64,000 nt of DNA from Flavobacteriaceae bacterium MAR_2010_72 (GTDB lineage Bacteria > Bacteroidota > Bacteroidia > Flavobacteriales > Flavobacteriaceae), in the NCBI GenBank assembly GCA_003550275.1, contig QXCW01000002.1, positions 2,789,501-2,853,500 of the forward strand, read 5' to 3'. Of the stretch, positions 34,819-43,885 are shown piece after piece; the first letter of the stretch is position 1; the number at the start of each line of letters is the position of its first letter. The notes beneath the pieces were generated by a model that had not been told where the DNA came from, made no database searches, and saw nothing but the letters and a program-made list of their open reading frames with translations. A program made the position numbers and the translations under genes.

Positions 34819-35445
34819 TTATTGTAAGTGTATACCACACTCTCTGTTTTTTAATGCTTTTATGGGGTCGAAATACTCATGGTTTTTTGGTAAACCATGT
34901 ACTTCTAAATAATTATCCAAATCATAATCCGTCCAATAGTAAAACGGACTCACTTTTAAAATACCATCTTTGCTCCAGCTTAAGATGTCTTTCTTGCTTC
35001 TATATTCGGTTTGACGCACCCTAATATTGGTAAACCATAAATCGGGTTGATGCTCTTTCAAAGCCCTTCTGAACGGCTCTAATTTCACCACTTCCGAAAA
35101 TTGTGAATGGCTATCGTTTTCCAAACTTGGCAAGCCAATAGTGGCATCGATTTCTTCTTTAGATTTTAAAGATTTATACTGGTGAACATTCAAATTGAAT
35201 TGCCCAATCAAATCAGCAGCATGCTCATACGTACTTGGCTGGTTGTATAAGGTATCGCACCAAATCACTTTAATGTGTTTATCATGTCTGGACATTGTAC
35301 TTAACAGCACAGCAGAGTAGATACCGAAACTTGTAGTCACAATTCGGTTATCGGTTATGCTCAAAGCCCATTGCACAATTTCATCAGGTGTTTTATCGCG
35401 AAGTTGCTTATTCCAAAAATCAATGTCAATATTCTGTTTTATCAT
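34819..35445 (-). CDS. cysH: Phosphoadenosine phosphosulfate reductase
   Basis: 208 residues, slightly short for the family. P-loop-like element VTTSFGIYSAVLLSTMS near residue 38, an RKTEYRSKK-like segment (RQTEYRSKKDILSW), YWTDYDLDNYLE and the C-terminal ECGIHL with the redox Cys. The paired cysteines of 4Fe-4S APS reductases are not visible, so a PAPS-type, thioredoxin-dependent enzyme is the better call. It reduces (P)APS to sulfite. Nine bases before the sulfite reductase. The genes for ATP sulfurylase and APS kinase are not next to it. Confidence 0.85.
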   Translation of the reverse strand: MIKQNIDIDFWNKQLRDKTPDEIVQWALSITDNRIVTTSFGIYSAVLLSTMSRHDKHIKVIWCDTLYNQPSTYEHAADLIGQFNLNVHQYKSLKSKEEIDATIGLPSLENDSHSQFSEVVKLEPFRRALKEHQPDLWFTNIRVRQTEYRSKKDILSWSKDGILKVSPFYYWTDYDLDNYLEVHGLPKNHEYFDPIKALKNRECGIHLQ

Positions 35446-35468
35446 AATAGTTTTATTATTAGTCCTAT

Positions 35469-35505
35469 TATCCTATCGGATTACTAGGATATAAATGCAA
35501 ATTTA
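35469..35505 (-). promoter_or_regulatory. Candidate cysH-operon promoter with an inverted repeat over the start site
   Basis: On the minus strand TAAATTTG (35505-35498) is a perfect -7 consensus. The inverted repeat TATCCTA-9 nt-TAGGATA (35491-35469) would cover the transcription start, a repressor-type position. The Rrf2-family gene just upstream is the natural candidate to bind it. No good -33 TTTG was found. Confidence 0.5.
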
Positions 35506-35545
35506 GAATTATTATTTAAACCGCCATAGCTTTTTACGTTAAATT

Positions 35546-35953
35546 TTAGATTAAATCGGCTAAAGACCTATTATTAAAGATATTTAAAGTGCTGTCTCTC
35601 ACCTCAATCATTAAATTATGAACGGCACAGGCATTCTCATCGGGGCAATCATCGCAAGTTTCATAAAAATTTAAACTTACACAAGGCACCATAGCAATTG
35701 GGCCTTCTAAAATGCGCATTACCGCCGACATTTTAATATCTTTTGGGTCTTTTAAAAGGTAGTAACCTCCGCCTTTACCTTTTTTCGAGCCTAAAAACCC
35801 GTTTTTTCTTAAGGTCAACAAAATACTCTCCAAGAATTTTTGTGATATGTTTTCACTTTTTGAAATGACTCCTATTTGCACAGGTTCGTTATTTTCCTGT
35901 CTCGCTAAATAGGTCATGGCCTTTAGGCCGTATTTTGTTTTTTTTGAAAGCAT
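35546..35953 (-). CDS. Rrf2-family transcriptional regulator
   Basis: 135 residues from the ATG at 35953; a start two codons earlier is also possible. N-terminal winged helix: MLSKKTKYGLKAMTYLARQ, ISKSENISQKFLESILLTLRKNG and SKKGKGGGYYL. Three cysteines (PCVSLNFYETCDDCPDENAC has four) lie where IscR-type members bind a cluster or, in CymR-type members, respond to cysteine. Placed between metZ and cysH, it probably controls sulfur assimilation. Regulation target is inferred. Confidence 0.87.
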   Translation of the reverse strand: MLSKKTKYGLKAMTYLARQENNEPVQIGVISKSENISQKFLESILLTLRKNGFLGSKKGKGGGYYLLKDPKDIKMSAVMRILEGPIAMVPCVSLNFYETCDDCPDENACAVHNLMIEVRDSTLNIFNNRSLADLI

Positions 35954-35978
35954 CCCCAAAGATACTTATTTTTTGATT

Positions 35979-37145
35979 TTATTGTAATGCCTGCTTTAAA
36001 TCTGCAATAATATCATCAACATGCTCCAATCCTACTGAAACTCGTACCAAACCATCAGTAATACCAACCTCCAGCCGATCTTCTTCGCTCAACTTACTAT
36101 GTGTTGTTGACGCAGGATGTGTTACAATGGATCTTGTATCACCAAGGTTAGCTGAAAGTGAACACATGGTAATCGCATCTAAAAACTTACGTCCAGCCTC
36201 AACACCACCTTTTATTTCAAACGCTACAACATTTCCTCCAAGTTTCATCTGTTTTTTGGCAATTTCGTATTGAGGATGCGATTTTAAAAACGGGTATCTT
36301 ACCAAATTCACTTTACGATGTCCTTCTAAAAACTCAGCTACTTTTAAAGCATTTTCGCAATGGCGATCTACACGAACGGCCAAGGTTTCCAAACTTTTGG
36401 AAAGCACCCAAGCATTGAAAGGCGATAACGCCGGACCTGTATTACGCGAAAACAAATAGATTTCCCTAATCAAATCTTCACTACCAACCGTGACACCGCC
36501 TAAAACCCGACCTTGACCATCAATTAGTTTTGTTGCCGAGTGGATTACCAAATCAGCTCCAAATTGTATTGGGTTTTGTAAATACGGTGTTGCAAAACAG
36601 TTATCGATAACCAACAACAGGTTGTGCTTTTTAGCAATGCTTCCCAGAATTTCCAAATCCAGGATATCAACCGCAGGATTGGTTGGTGTTTCAGCATATA
36701 AGATTTTTGTATTGGGGTGAATCAATCGTTCAATGCTATCAACTTCATTGACCTTAAAATAGCTGGTTTCAATATTCCATTTTGGTAGATATTTTGTAAA
36801 TAAGGTATGCGTTGATCCAAAAACACTGCGCGCCGAAACGATGTGATCGCCAGAATTCAATAAAGCAGCAAAGGTCGAAAACACCGCTGCCATTCCTGTA
36901 GCAAAAGCATAACCTGCTTCGGCACCTTCCAATTTGCACATTTTATCTACAAATTCAGAGGTGTTGGGATTTGTGAATCGGCTGTAGATATTACGCTCTT
37001 TTTCTTCAGCAAACGACGCGCGCATATCTTCAGCATCATCAAATAAAAAACTTGAGGTTAAATACAGTGGTACACTATGTTCAGTAAACTGTGTACGCTC
37101 TAACTGTGTTCTTATTGCTTCGGTTTCAAAATGTTTTTCGTTCAT
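35979..37145 (-). CDS. metZ: O-acyl-homoserine sulfhydrylase (MetZ-like trans-sulfuration enzyme)
   Basis: 388 residues of the Cys/Met metabolism PLP family. PLP lysine in HSATKLIDGQGRVLGG, a MetZ-type signature; YSRFTNPNTSEFVDKM near the N-terminus; SLGDTRSIVTHPASTTH-like region (SANLGDTRSIVTHPASTT) near the C-terminus. It should make homocysteine directly from O-acylhomoserine and sulfide, joining the sulfide made by cysH/sulfite reductase to the carbon skeleton made by the MetX domain upstream. A cystathionine gamma-synthase activity is the alternative. Nineteen bases before the Rrf2 gene. Confidence 0.87.
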   Translation of the reverse strand: MNEKHFETEAIRTQLERTQFTEHSVPLYLTSSFLFDDAEDMRASFAEEKERNIYSRFTNPNTSEFVDKMCKLEGAEAGYAFATGMAAVFSTFAALLNSGDHIVSARSVFGSTHTLFTKYLPKWNIETSYFKVNEVDSIERLIHPNTKILYAETPTNPAVDILDLEILGSIAKKHNLLLVIDNCFATPYLQNPIQFGADLVIHSATKLIDGQGRVLGGVTVGSEDLIREIYLFSRNTGPALSPFNAWVLSKSLETLAVRVDRHCENALKVAEFLEGHRKVNLVRYPFLKSHPQYEIAKKQMKLGGNVVAFEIKGGVEAGRKFLDAITMCSLSANLGDTRSIVTHPASTTHSKLSEEDRLEVGITDGLVRVSVGLEHVDDIIADLKQALQ

Positions 37146-37161
37146 AGTTTAGGTTGTAAAC

Positions 37162-37221
37162 TGCCCTTTTCCTCGACTGTGCTTCGACAAGCTTAGCATA
37201 ACTGGTCGATAATGACGGGCA
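37162..37221. repeat. Hairpin-forming intergenic element between metX-thrA and metZ
   Basis: Nested pairings: GCCC (37163)/GGGC (37217-37220), TCGAC/GTCGA, and the inner TGCT/AGCA around TTCGACAAGCTT. The core TGCTTCGACAAGCTTAGCAT is similar to TGCTTCGACAAACTCAGGAT at 49136-49155, suggesting a dispersed palindromic repeat of the REP kind. Confidence 0.4.
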
Positions 37222-37228
37222 AATATTA

Positions 37229-40200
37229 TTAATTTATATGTTTCGACAATCTTAAAATATCACCAAAAACACCTCTTGCCGTCACTTCTGCACCAGCACC
37301 AGCACCTTGGATCACAATAGGTTGTTCACCATACGATTCAGTAAAAATTTCAAAAATGGCATCTGACCCCTTAACATGGCCTAAAGTACTGTCCTCAGGA
37401 ATGGAGACCAACTTAACTTCTAAATTCCCCTTATCTTTAGAAAGATCGCCCGAAAGGTCTCCAATATACCTCAATACATGACCTTTTTGCTGCTGTTCCT
37501 TAATGGCTTGATACTTGTCATCCAAAACATATAATTGTTTTAAAAAGTCTTGTGTTGGAATATTTTGATAAGCTTCTGGAATTAGATTTTCAACCTGAAC
37601 ATCTTCAAATTCGTTATGTAAATCTAACTCTCTAGCGAGAATCAATAATTTCCTAGCTACGTCATTGCCTGAAAAATCTTCCCTTGGATCAGGCTCCGTA
37701 AACCCATTATCTATAGTTTCTTGTACAATTGTGCTAAACGGTTTATCCTGAACTGAAAAATTATTGAACAAATAGCTTAAAGTTCCAGAAAACACACCTC
37801 TGATTCTGGTGATATTTTCACCAGATTCATGAAGTAATTTTATGGTATCAATGAGCGGCAAGCCTGCACCAACTGTAGTTTCGTATAAATAATTCTTGTT
37901 GTTATCTTTCAATTTATCCCGCAAAATGGTGTAAAATGAATGCGAAATGGTGTTGGCTATTTTGTTTGAAGACACCAAATCAAAACCTTCTTCAACCAAA
38001 GGAATATAATTTTGATAAAACTCTGAACTCGCCGTGTTATCAACCGCAATCAAGTTTTCTAAATGATGATCTTTTGCGTAGTCAATAATATCCTGAATGG
38101 TATACGGGTGAGATGAATTGTTCAGGTCAGCTTTCCAGTCTTTTGAAATACCTTTCTTATTCAAAACCAACTGTTTAGAATTTGCTATGGCGAATATATT
38201 CAAATTGATAGCTTTTCGACGTTCAATTTCATCCTTCGATTTTAAAATTTGATTAATCAAGGCTCCACCCACAAGACCATGGCCAAAAATAGCGATATTG
38301 ATCTTTTTGGAAATTCCGAATATTTCACCATGAATAACGTTGACAGCTTTGTGAAGTTGATCTTTTTTAACAACCAAACTTACATTGCGACCAGTAACCG
38401 TGTTATTGAACAAAAGTGGCGTAATCTGGTTTTTTATAAGGGCATTAAATGGCTTATGGAATGAACTCAACTCAATTCCTATAATAGAAATAACGGACAC
38501 ATCATCAATGACATCAATTTTATTAACGTCTTGCGAATAAAAGTCGTTTTCAAATTCTCGCTCTAAAGCAATTACGGCCCGTGTAGCTTTATTAGCATCA
38601 ATAATCAACCCAATACCACGCTCTGACGATCCTTGCGAAATAATACTTACACTTATATCCTGATTGCTCAAGGCTTTAAAAATCCGCGCATCAACACCAA
38701 CTTTGCCCAATAGACCGCGACCTTCCAAATTTAAAAGTGCTACATTATCTAACACCGACAAAGATGTTACTTCCTTATTGCTTGGTCGGGCAGTAATAAG
38801 TGTGCCTTCATCATCAGGGTTAAAGGTGTTTAGAATTCGAAGATTGATGTTTTTCTCAACCAAAGGAATTATGGTCTTGGCATGCAAAATCGTTGTACCG
38901 AAATTCGCCAACTCATTGGCCTCTCTAAAGGACAATTCCCTAATTTTTTGCGCATCCGACACTAAATCTGGATTTGCGGTATAAATCCCATTAACATGAG
39001 TGTAATTTTGCAACTCTTCAGCATCTAAATAATTCGCCAATAAAGCCGCCGAATAGTTGCTACCATTGCGTCCTAAAGTAGTGGTTTCATTATTTCTGTT
39101 TGATGCTATAAAACCAGTAACAATATTAACAATGTCGCCATTAAAGGTTTTAAAATGTGCCCTTACATTTTCTTTGGAAACATTTTGAATGGGTTTAGAG
39201 CTAATGAAATCACCTTCGGTTTTTATTAAGGTTCTGGCATCAGTAGCATTTGCATTGATCCCATCTTGTTTCAACATTGCTGTTATCAATTTTACAGATA
39301 ACAATTCTCCATATGCCAAAACCTCATTTTTCACCTTATCACTATAATCTCCCAATAGCTGTACACCTTGAAAGATATTCTCCAAAGCCAAAAATTCCTC
39401 TTTAAAATCTATGGATGGTAATGGGGCTTTTTGATAGGTTTTGAAGGCTTCAAAATCTTCTGAAAACGCTTTCTTTTTTGAAGCTCTTTTTAAAAGGTCT
39501 TCTAATTCATCTGTGGCATTTCCTCTAGCAGAAACTACCACTGCAATTTTATCACCTGTTTTTACCTTGTTTTTTATGATCGCTACAGACCGTTTAAGAC
39601 CTTCGCCGTTGGCCAAGGATTTGCCACCAAATTTTAATACTTTCATTCTCTTGTTGACCGAATTTGGTCTAAATATGGGTTCAATAATTTTCTCTAGTTG
39701 TTCAAATTCAATTAAAAAAGCATCATGACCATGATCTGAATTGATCTCACTATAGGTTACATTTGGATGTGAGACCGCAAGCTTTTTTTGTGTTTCCCGG
39801 TTTTCTTCCGCTGTAAAAAACAAATCGGAATCTACACCTACAATGGCAATATTGGATTTAATAATATCGAGAACATTTACATTGTCCCCTTTTCCTCTGG
39901 TAACATCAATGGTTTTTAGTAACTGATTCATTAATTTATAGGCTGAAAGCTGAAAGCGCTCCTGTAATTTCTTACCATGATGAAGCAGCCAACTTTCTAC
40001 ATTAAAAATCTCCAAAACATCATTTTTACTACGTTGGAAGCGTTCCTTAAACGATTTAGGCGTGCGGTAACACAACATGGCGTGCATACGTGCATCGTGA
40101 ACTGGATTGTTTGAGTTGACCAAAAACTGTTCTTGAATTTGACAATTAGCAATGAGCCAATCGGTCGATTTCCAATCGGTTGCCACAGGAATCAGGTATT

Positions 40201-40624
40201 CAGCCAATTTGGGCTTTAAAACGGCCATTTCCCATGCAATTCCGCCACCCAAGGAGCCACCAATTAATGCAAAAAGTTTAGTGATTTGAAGTTGTTCTAA
40301 TCCTTTTATAAAAATCTTGGCGACATCTCGGGCTACAAAATATTTATAATTTTCGATTACAAATCCATCGTAACCATTACCCGGAATATTAAACGCCAGT
40401 ATGGTATAACTGTTTGTATCTATAACTTTATTTTCGCCAATTAAATCCGTCCACCAGCCATTTTCGCCAGCAACATTGCTATTACCAGTAAGGGCGTGGT
40501 TAACCAAAACAATGGGAGCTTCATGCAAAGGTTTACCAAAGGTTTGGTAAGACAATTGCAAAGGGAGCTTTACCCCACTCTCTAATGTGAAATTATCAAT
40601 TGATATGTATTTAAGTGCTTTCAT
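37229..40624 (-). CDS. Trifunctional MetX homoserine acyltransferase / aspartokinase / homoserine dehydrogenase fusion
   Basis: 1131 residues. 1-322: alpha/beta hydrolase of the homoserine O-acetyltransferase type (VNHALTGNSNVAG, nucleophile in GGSLGGGIAWEMA, Asp in VDSDLFF, His in DHGHDAFL). From Met327: aspartokinase (VLKFGGKSLANGEG, VVVSARGNATDEL, TTLGRNGSNYSAALLANYL), then paired ACT-like regulatory parts (about 630-760). From about 770: homoserine dehydrogenase (IAIFGHGLVGGALI, AVDNTASSEFYQNYIP, SSNKIANT, GVFSGTLSYLFNN, EPDPREDFSGNDVARKLLIL). One protein thus covers aspartate to aspartyl phosphate, semialdehyde to homoserine, and homoserine to O-acylhomoserine; aspartate semialdehyde dehydrogenase is separate. 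Under a SAM-I riboswitch. Confidence 0.92.
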   Translation of the reverse strand: MKALKYISIDNFTLESGVKLPLQLSYQTFGKPLHEAPIVLVNHALTGNSNVAGENGWWTDLIGENKVIDTNSYTILAFNIPGNGYDGFVIENYKYFVARDVAKIFIKGLEQLQITKLFALIGGSLGGGIAWEMAVLKPKLAEYLIPVATDWKSTDWLIANCQIQEQFLVNSNNPVHDARMHAMLCYRTPKSFKERFQRSKNDVLEIFNVESWLLHHGKKLQERFQLSAYKLMNQLLKTIDVTRGKGDNVNVLDIIKSNIAIVGVDSDLFFTAEENRETQKKLAVSHPNVTYSEINSDHGHDAFLIEFEQLEKIIEPIFRPNSVNKRMKVLKFGGKSLANGEGLKRSVAIIKNKVKTGDKIAVVVSARGNATDELEDLLKRASKKKAFSEDFEAFKTYQKAPLPSIDFKEEFLALENIFQGVQLLGDYSDKVKNEVLAYGELLSVKLITAMLKQDGINANATDARTLIKTEGDFISSKPIQNVSKENVRAHFKTFNGDIVNIVTGFIASNRNNETTTLGRNGSNYSAALLANYLDAEELQNYTHVNGIYTANPDLVSDAQKIRELSFREANELANFGTTILHAKTIIPLVEKNINLRILNTFNPDDEGTLITARPSNKEVTSLSVLDNVALLNLEGRGLLGKVGVDARIFKALSNQDISVSIISQGSSERGIGLIIDANKATRAVIALEREFENDFYSQDVNKIDVIDDVSVISIIGIELSSFHKPFNALIKNQITPLLFNNTVTGRNVSLVVKKDQLHKAVNVIHGEIFGISKKINIAIFGHGLVGGALINQILKSKDEIERRKAINLNIFAIANSKQLVLNKKGISKDWKADLNNSSHPYTIQDIIDYAKDHHLENLIAVDNTASSEFYQNYIPLVEEGFDLVSSNKIANTISHSFYTILRDKLKDNNKNYLYETTVGAGLPLIDTIKLLHESGENITRIRGVFSGTLSYLFNNFSVQDKPFSTIVQETIDNGFTEPDPREDFSGNDVARKLLILARELDLHNEFEDVQVENLIPEAYQNIPTQDFLKQLYVLDDKYQAIKEQQQKGHVLRYIGDLSGDLSKDKGNLEVKLVSIPEDSTLGHVKGSDAIFEIFTESYGEQPIVIQGAGAGAEVTARGVFGDILRLSKHIN

Positions 40625-40720
40625 GTAACCAAAAACAATAGAACAATTATGCTATAAAAGCATACTTAAATAGAATCTGTTAAAAAGAATTATGGAATTA
40701 CTTGAAGGTAATTTCACTGT

Positions 40721-40840
40721 GTTATCTATCCAAATACATCCTGAACCTTGTTCGAGACTGGGTAGAATTTAGCACCTTCTTTACTAATAAAGGGTTGCTA
40801 AGGCTTCAACGGGTCTAATCCCTCCACCTTTCTTGATAAC
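40721..40840 (-). ncRNA. SAM-I riboswitch (S box) upstream of the metX-thrA fusion
   Basis: Minus strand. P1 is GTTATC (40840-40835) with GATAAC (40726-40721), the same pair as in the metH copy. Core parts: AAGAAAGGTGGAGGG, TTAGACCCGTTGAAG, CCTTAGCAACC, AAGGTGCTAAATTCTAC. Downstream, AATTAC-cttcaa-GTAATT followed a few bases later by TTTTT may be a weak terminator. It lies about 97 bases before the ATG; the whole 335-base gap (40625-40959) holds this element and the promoter region. Confidence 0.88.
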
Positions 40841-40959
40841 ATTTTCAATAAGTAGTTGAACTTTGTGAGCGCAAATATTGCGTTAGAAAAGTTTAAAATC
40901 CAAATTTTTTTGGTCTTTTTTGTCCAGATTTAGAAATTATTGTGAAAACCTCAAGTTCA

Positions 40960-42507
40960 TCAGCCCTTTTTTAGTAGATATTTATTTCTGATGATTTCAC
41001 CTACCGGCTTATTTTCAATTTTACTCTCAAGCCACGAAATAATATCTAAATATAAAAAGGCTCTTCGTTCGTAAGGATGGTCTTCATAGACTTTAAGCTT
41101 TTCCAATAAGGTTTTAAATGCGCTTTTAAGTTCATGAGGATAAATATCCTGAAGACCTTTGATAAATGCAATCATCTCCTTCTGTACTTCGTGAAGATCG
41201 TTCATTTTTATTAAAAATTTATAGGTGCTTTTTAATAAGGATTCTAAATGATAGTCCAACCCAGCTTCGTAGTGTGATACTAAATTCAACACCCTTGAAA
41301 AACACAACAAGTCCTCACGCATTGAGAGACTTTTGTTTGAAATGATTTTATCCAAATAAACAATGCATTCCTTATTATTTCCAGCACCAAAATGAAGACA
41401 GGCAAACTTGTAGTAAAAGGTCATTATATGATGCTCATCAATTCTATTTTTAAAATTTTGAAGTTCATTTTCAATTTTTGGGATCAACTTAAGACCTTCC
41501 TTAAAACTTCCGTCAATAAAATGTAAATTGAGACTGTTTAAACTTTTATACAAAAAGGCTAAAGATTCCACATTTTCATCTTTTGGAAATGAAGATGACG
41601 CTAGCATGGCATCCAATTTAATCAATGCTTTTTCAAACTTTTTTTTATCATTGAGCAGAAATAAGGTTTCTAGTAAATAATTATTCCCCTTAAGAAAAAA
41701 TACAGGATTAAGCTGGATCATCTCTGGTTGCTTATAAAATAAATCCACCCATTTTGTAGCATATTTAAAGCAGTTCAAAAAATCCTGCATCAAAAAACTG
41801 TACCACAAATGCGCCTTATATAACCACAATTTTTCTCTAAAGCCAAGCTCTTTAATTGTATATTTAGGTAAACGCTTATTAAAATAATTCGTAATAATGT
41901 TCGCTTCTTCTTCATTTTTTGCATAACCCGTTTTAAGAAAAATGCCATATAATTGAAGGGATAGGTTGGACAGTTTACTGGTAATTACGTTAAGCCTACT
42001 CAACTCCTTAGCTTGAATAGAAAGTTCATCAGCACGGTTACTTATACTTCGGGTAATGTATTGCGATTCTATAACTTTCTCTAACTCGACAATTTCATAT
42101 GCCAGATTTTTCTCTTCATGGTCAACGGCCGTTTCTTTTGCCTTGTCCAAAATTTTTAGGCTTTGCTTGTATAAGCCCTTGTGGTAAAGAATTGAGGCAA
42201 AATCTAATTGTTCTCTTATTTGTGAACGAATATTTTGATGTGAAGGGTTTAATTTTAAGCTAATAAGTATTTGCTTATATAGATGCGCCTTGACATTAGC
42301 CAATTGCTGCTTTTTTACAATACCGCTTTTAATAATTGCGGTTTCATCATACACATTTGACTTATCTAAAAGATTAAATAAATTCAAAAATTTTGAATCT
42401 GCATTAACCCCTAATCTGCCAACATAAAGCTTGAATTGACGCTTTTCAGATTTGGTAAGTGATTTTACTAGTAAAAATAGACTGTCTTTTTGATCTTTAG
42501 TTATCAA
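40960..42507 (-). CDS. Hypothetical helical-repeat protein
   Basis: 515 residues, almost entirely alpha-helical by composition, Leu/Lys-rich. It has repeated motifs such as QLDFASILYHKGLYKQSLKIL and YKFACLHFGAGNNKECIVYLDK, which look like divergent TPR-type helical pairs. The N-terminus MITKDQKDSLFLLVKSLTKSEKRQFKLYV is not a signal peptide, so it is cytoplasmic. I do not recognise the family; similar proteins appear to be common in flavobacteria. It is divergent from leuA, with a TAACTTTG -7 element (42593-42586) for its own promoter. Confidence 0.75.
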   Translation of the reverse strand: MITKDQKDSLFLLVKSLTKSEKRQFKLYVGRLGVNADSKFLNLFNLLDKSNVYDETAIIKSGIVKKQQLANVKAHLYKQILISLKLNPSHQNIRSQIREQLDFASILYHKGLYKQSLKILDKAKETAVDHEEKNLAYEIVELEKVIESQYITRSISNRADELSIQAKELSRLNVITSKLSNLSLQLYGIFLKTGYAKNEEEANIITNYFNKRLPKYTIKELGFREKLWLYKAHLWYSFLMQDFLNCFKYATKWVDLFYKQPEMIQLNPVFFLKGNNYLLETLFLLNDKKKFEKALIKLDAMLASSSFPKDENVESLAFLYKSLNSLNLHFIDGSFKEGLKLIPKIENELQNFKNRIDEHHIMTFYYKFACLHFGAGNNKECIVYLDKIISNKSLSMREDLLCFSRVLNLVSHYEAGLDYHLESLLKSTYKFLIKMNDLHEVQKEMIAFIKGLQDIYPHELKSAFKTLLEKLKVYEDHPYERRAFLYLDIISWLESKIENKPVGEIIRNKYLLKKG

Positions 42508-42556
42508 TGAAAAATAAATTTATAATGTTGATTACCAGGTGTTTAAATATTTTTTA

Positions 42557-42593
42557 TTTGTTTGAACATCGTAAGATGTGCGAAACAAAGTTA
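42557..42593. promoter_or_regulatory. Dyad and -7 element between the helical-repeat gene and leuA
   Basis: TTTGTTT (42557-42563) and AAACAAA (42583-42589) form an inverted repeat around an inner CATC-gtaa-GATG hairpin. The right arm overlaps TAACTTTG (minus strand, 42593-42586), a perfect -7 consensus for the hypothetical gene. It may be an operator shared by the divergent genes. Confidence 0.4.
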
Positions 42594-42650
42594 CGCTAAT
42601 CTAAATCCAAAATATAATTTAGTAAATTAATTGAAATAAATAGTTTAGAA

Positions 42651-43826
42651 ATGTCCAATTCCAATATACAAATTTTTGACACGACACTTAGGGACGGAGA
42701 ACAAGTACCTGGCTGCAAACTTAATACCGAACAAAAAGTAGTTATCGCCAAACAACTTGAAAATTTAGGTGTTGATGTCATAGAAGCTGGTTTTCCTGTA
42801 TCAAGCCCTGGTGATTTTAAATCGGTTGAAGAAATTTCAAAAATCATAAAAAATGCTACGGTTTGTGGTTTGACGCGATCAGTAAGAAATGATATCAAAG
42901 TCGCTTCAGAAGCTTTAAAATATGCTAAACGACCACGTATTCATACAGGAATTGGAACATCAGATTCGCATATTCAGTTTAAATTCAAATCCAATAGAGA
43001 AGACATTTTGCAACGTGCTTATGACGCCGTAAAATATGCTAAAACGTTTGTTGAAGATGTAGAGTTTTATGCTGAAGATGCCGGTAGGACTGACAATGAT
43101 TATTTGGCTCGTGTTTGCGAAGTAGCTATAAAAGCAGGAGCAACAGTACTTAATATTCCGGATACAACAGGGTATTGTTTACCGAGTGAATATGGTGCTA
43201 AAATGAAATACCTGATGGAAAATGTTAAAGGTATCGAAAAAGCTATATTATCTTGTCATTGCCATAACGACTTAGGATTGGCTACTGCAAATTCCATAGA
43301 AGGTGTCATAAATGGTGCGCGTCAAATTGAGTGTACAATTAACGGTATTGGAGAACGCGCTGGGAACACTGCTCTTGAAGAGGTAGTGATGATCTTGAAA
43401 CAACATCCTTATCTTAATTTAGATACCAACATCAATACACAATATTTGTATGGCATAAGCCAATTGGTTTCAGATAGTATGGCTATTTACACACAGCCAA
43501 ACAAGGCCATTGTAGGTGCTAACGCTTTTGCTCACAGCTCCGGTATTCATCAAGATGGTGTTATCAAAAACCGTGAAACTTATGAAATCATTGACCCTAA
43601 AGCTGTTGGAGTTACTGAATCGGCAATTGTATTAACGGCTAGAAGCGGTCGTGCAGCACTAGCCTATCGAGCAAAAAACATAGGATATGAATTAACAAAA
43701 TTACAACTGGATGATATTTATGCCAACTTCTTAAATTTTGCTGATCAGAAGAAAGAAATTGATGACGCAGATATTCATCATATTATTGAAACCAGTAAAG
43801 TCTATAAAGAAATCATTTCCGCTTAA
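42651..43826 (+). CDS. leuA: 2-isopropylmalate synthase (catalytic domain only)
   Basis: 391 residues, against about 510-520 for the classic enzyme. The HMGL-like barrel is complete: [65 protein letters not shown] and the [12 protein letters not shown] segment. The end lacks the C-terminal LeuA allosteric (dimerisation) domain, so leucine feedback inhibition may be absent. It condenses acetyl-CoA with 2-oxoisovalerate. A homocitrate or citramalate synthase is an alternative, but leuB follows after 60 bases. Confidence 0.87.
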   Translation: MSNSNIQIFDTTLRDGEQVPGCKLNTEQKVVIAKQLENLGVDVIEAGFPVSSPGDFKSVEEISKIIKNATVCGLTRSVRNDIKVASEALKYAKRPRIHTGIGTSDSHIQFKFKSNREDILQRAYDAVKYAKTFVEDVEFYAEDAGRTDNDYLARVCEVAIKAGATVLNIPDTTGYCLPSEYGAKMKYLMENVKGIEKAILSCHCHNDLGLATANSIEGVINGARQIECTINGIGERAGNTALEEVVMILKQHPYLNLDTNINTQYLYGISQLVSDSMAIYTQPNKAIVGANAFAHSSGIHQDGVIKNRETYEIIDPKAVGVTESAIVLTARSGRAALAYRAKNIGYELTKLQLDDIYANFLNFADQKKEIDDADIHHIIETSKVYKEIISA

Positions 43827-43885
43827 TTAAGATAGCCAGCATTTTAAAAAGATATTAAACCCTAAAACGGGAAACCAAATTAAAT

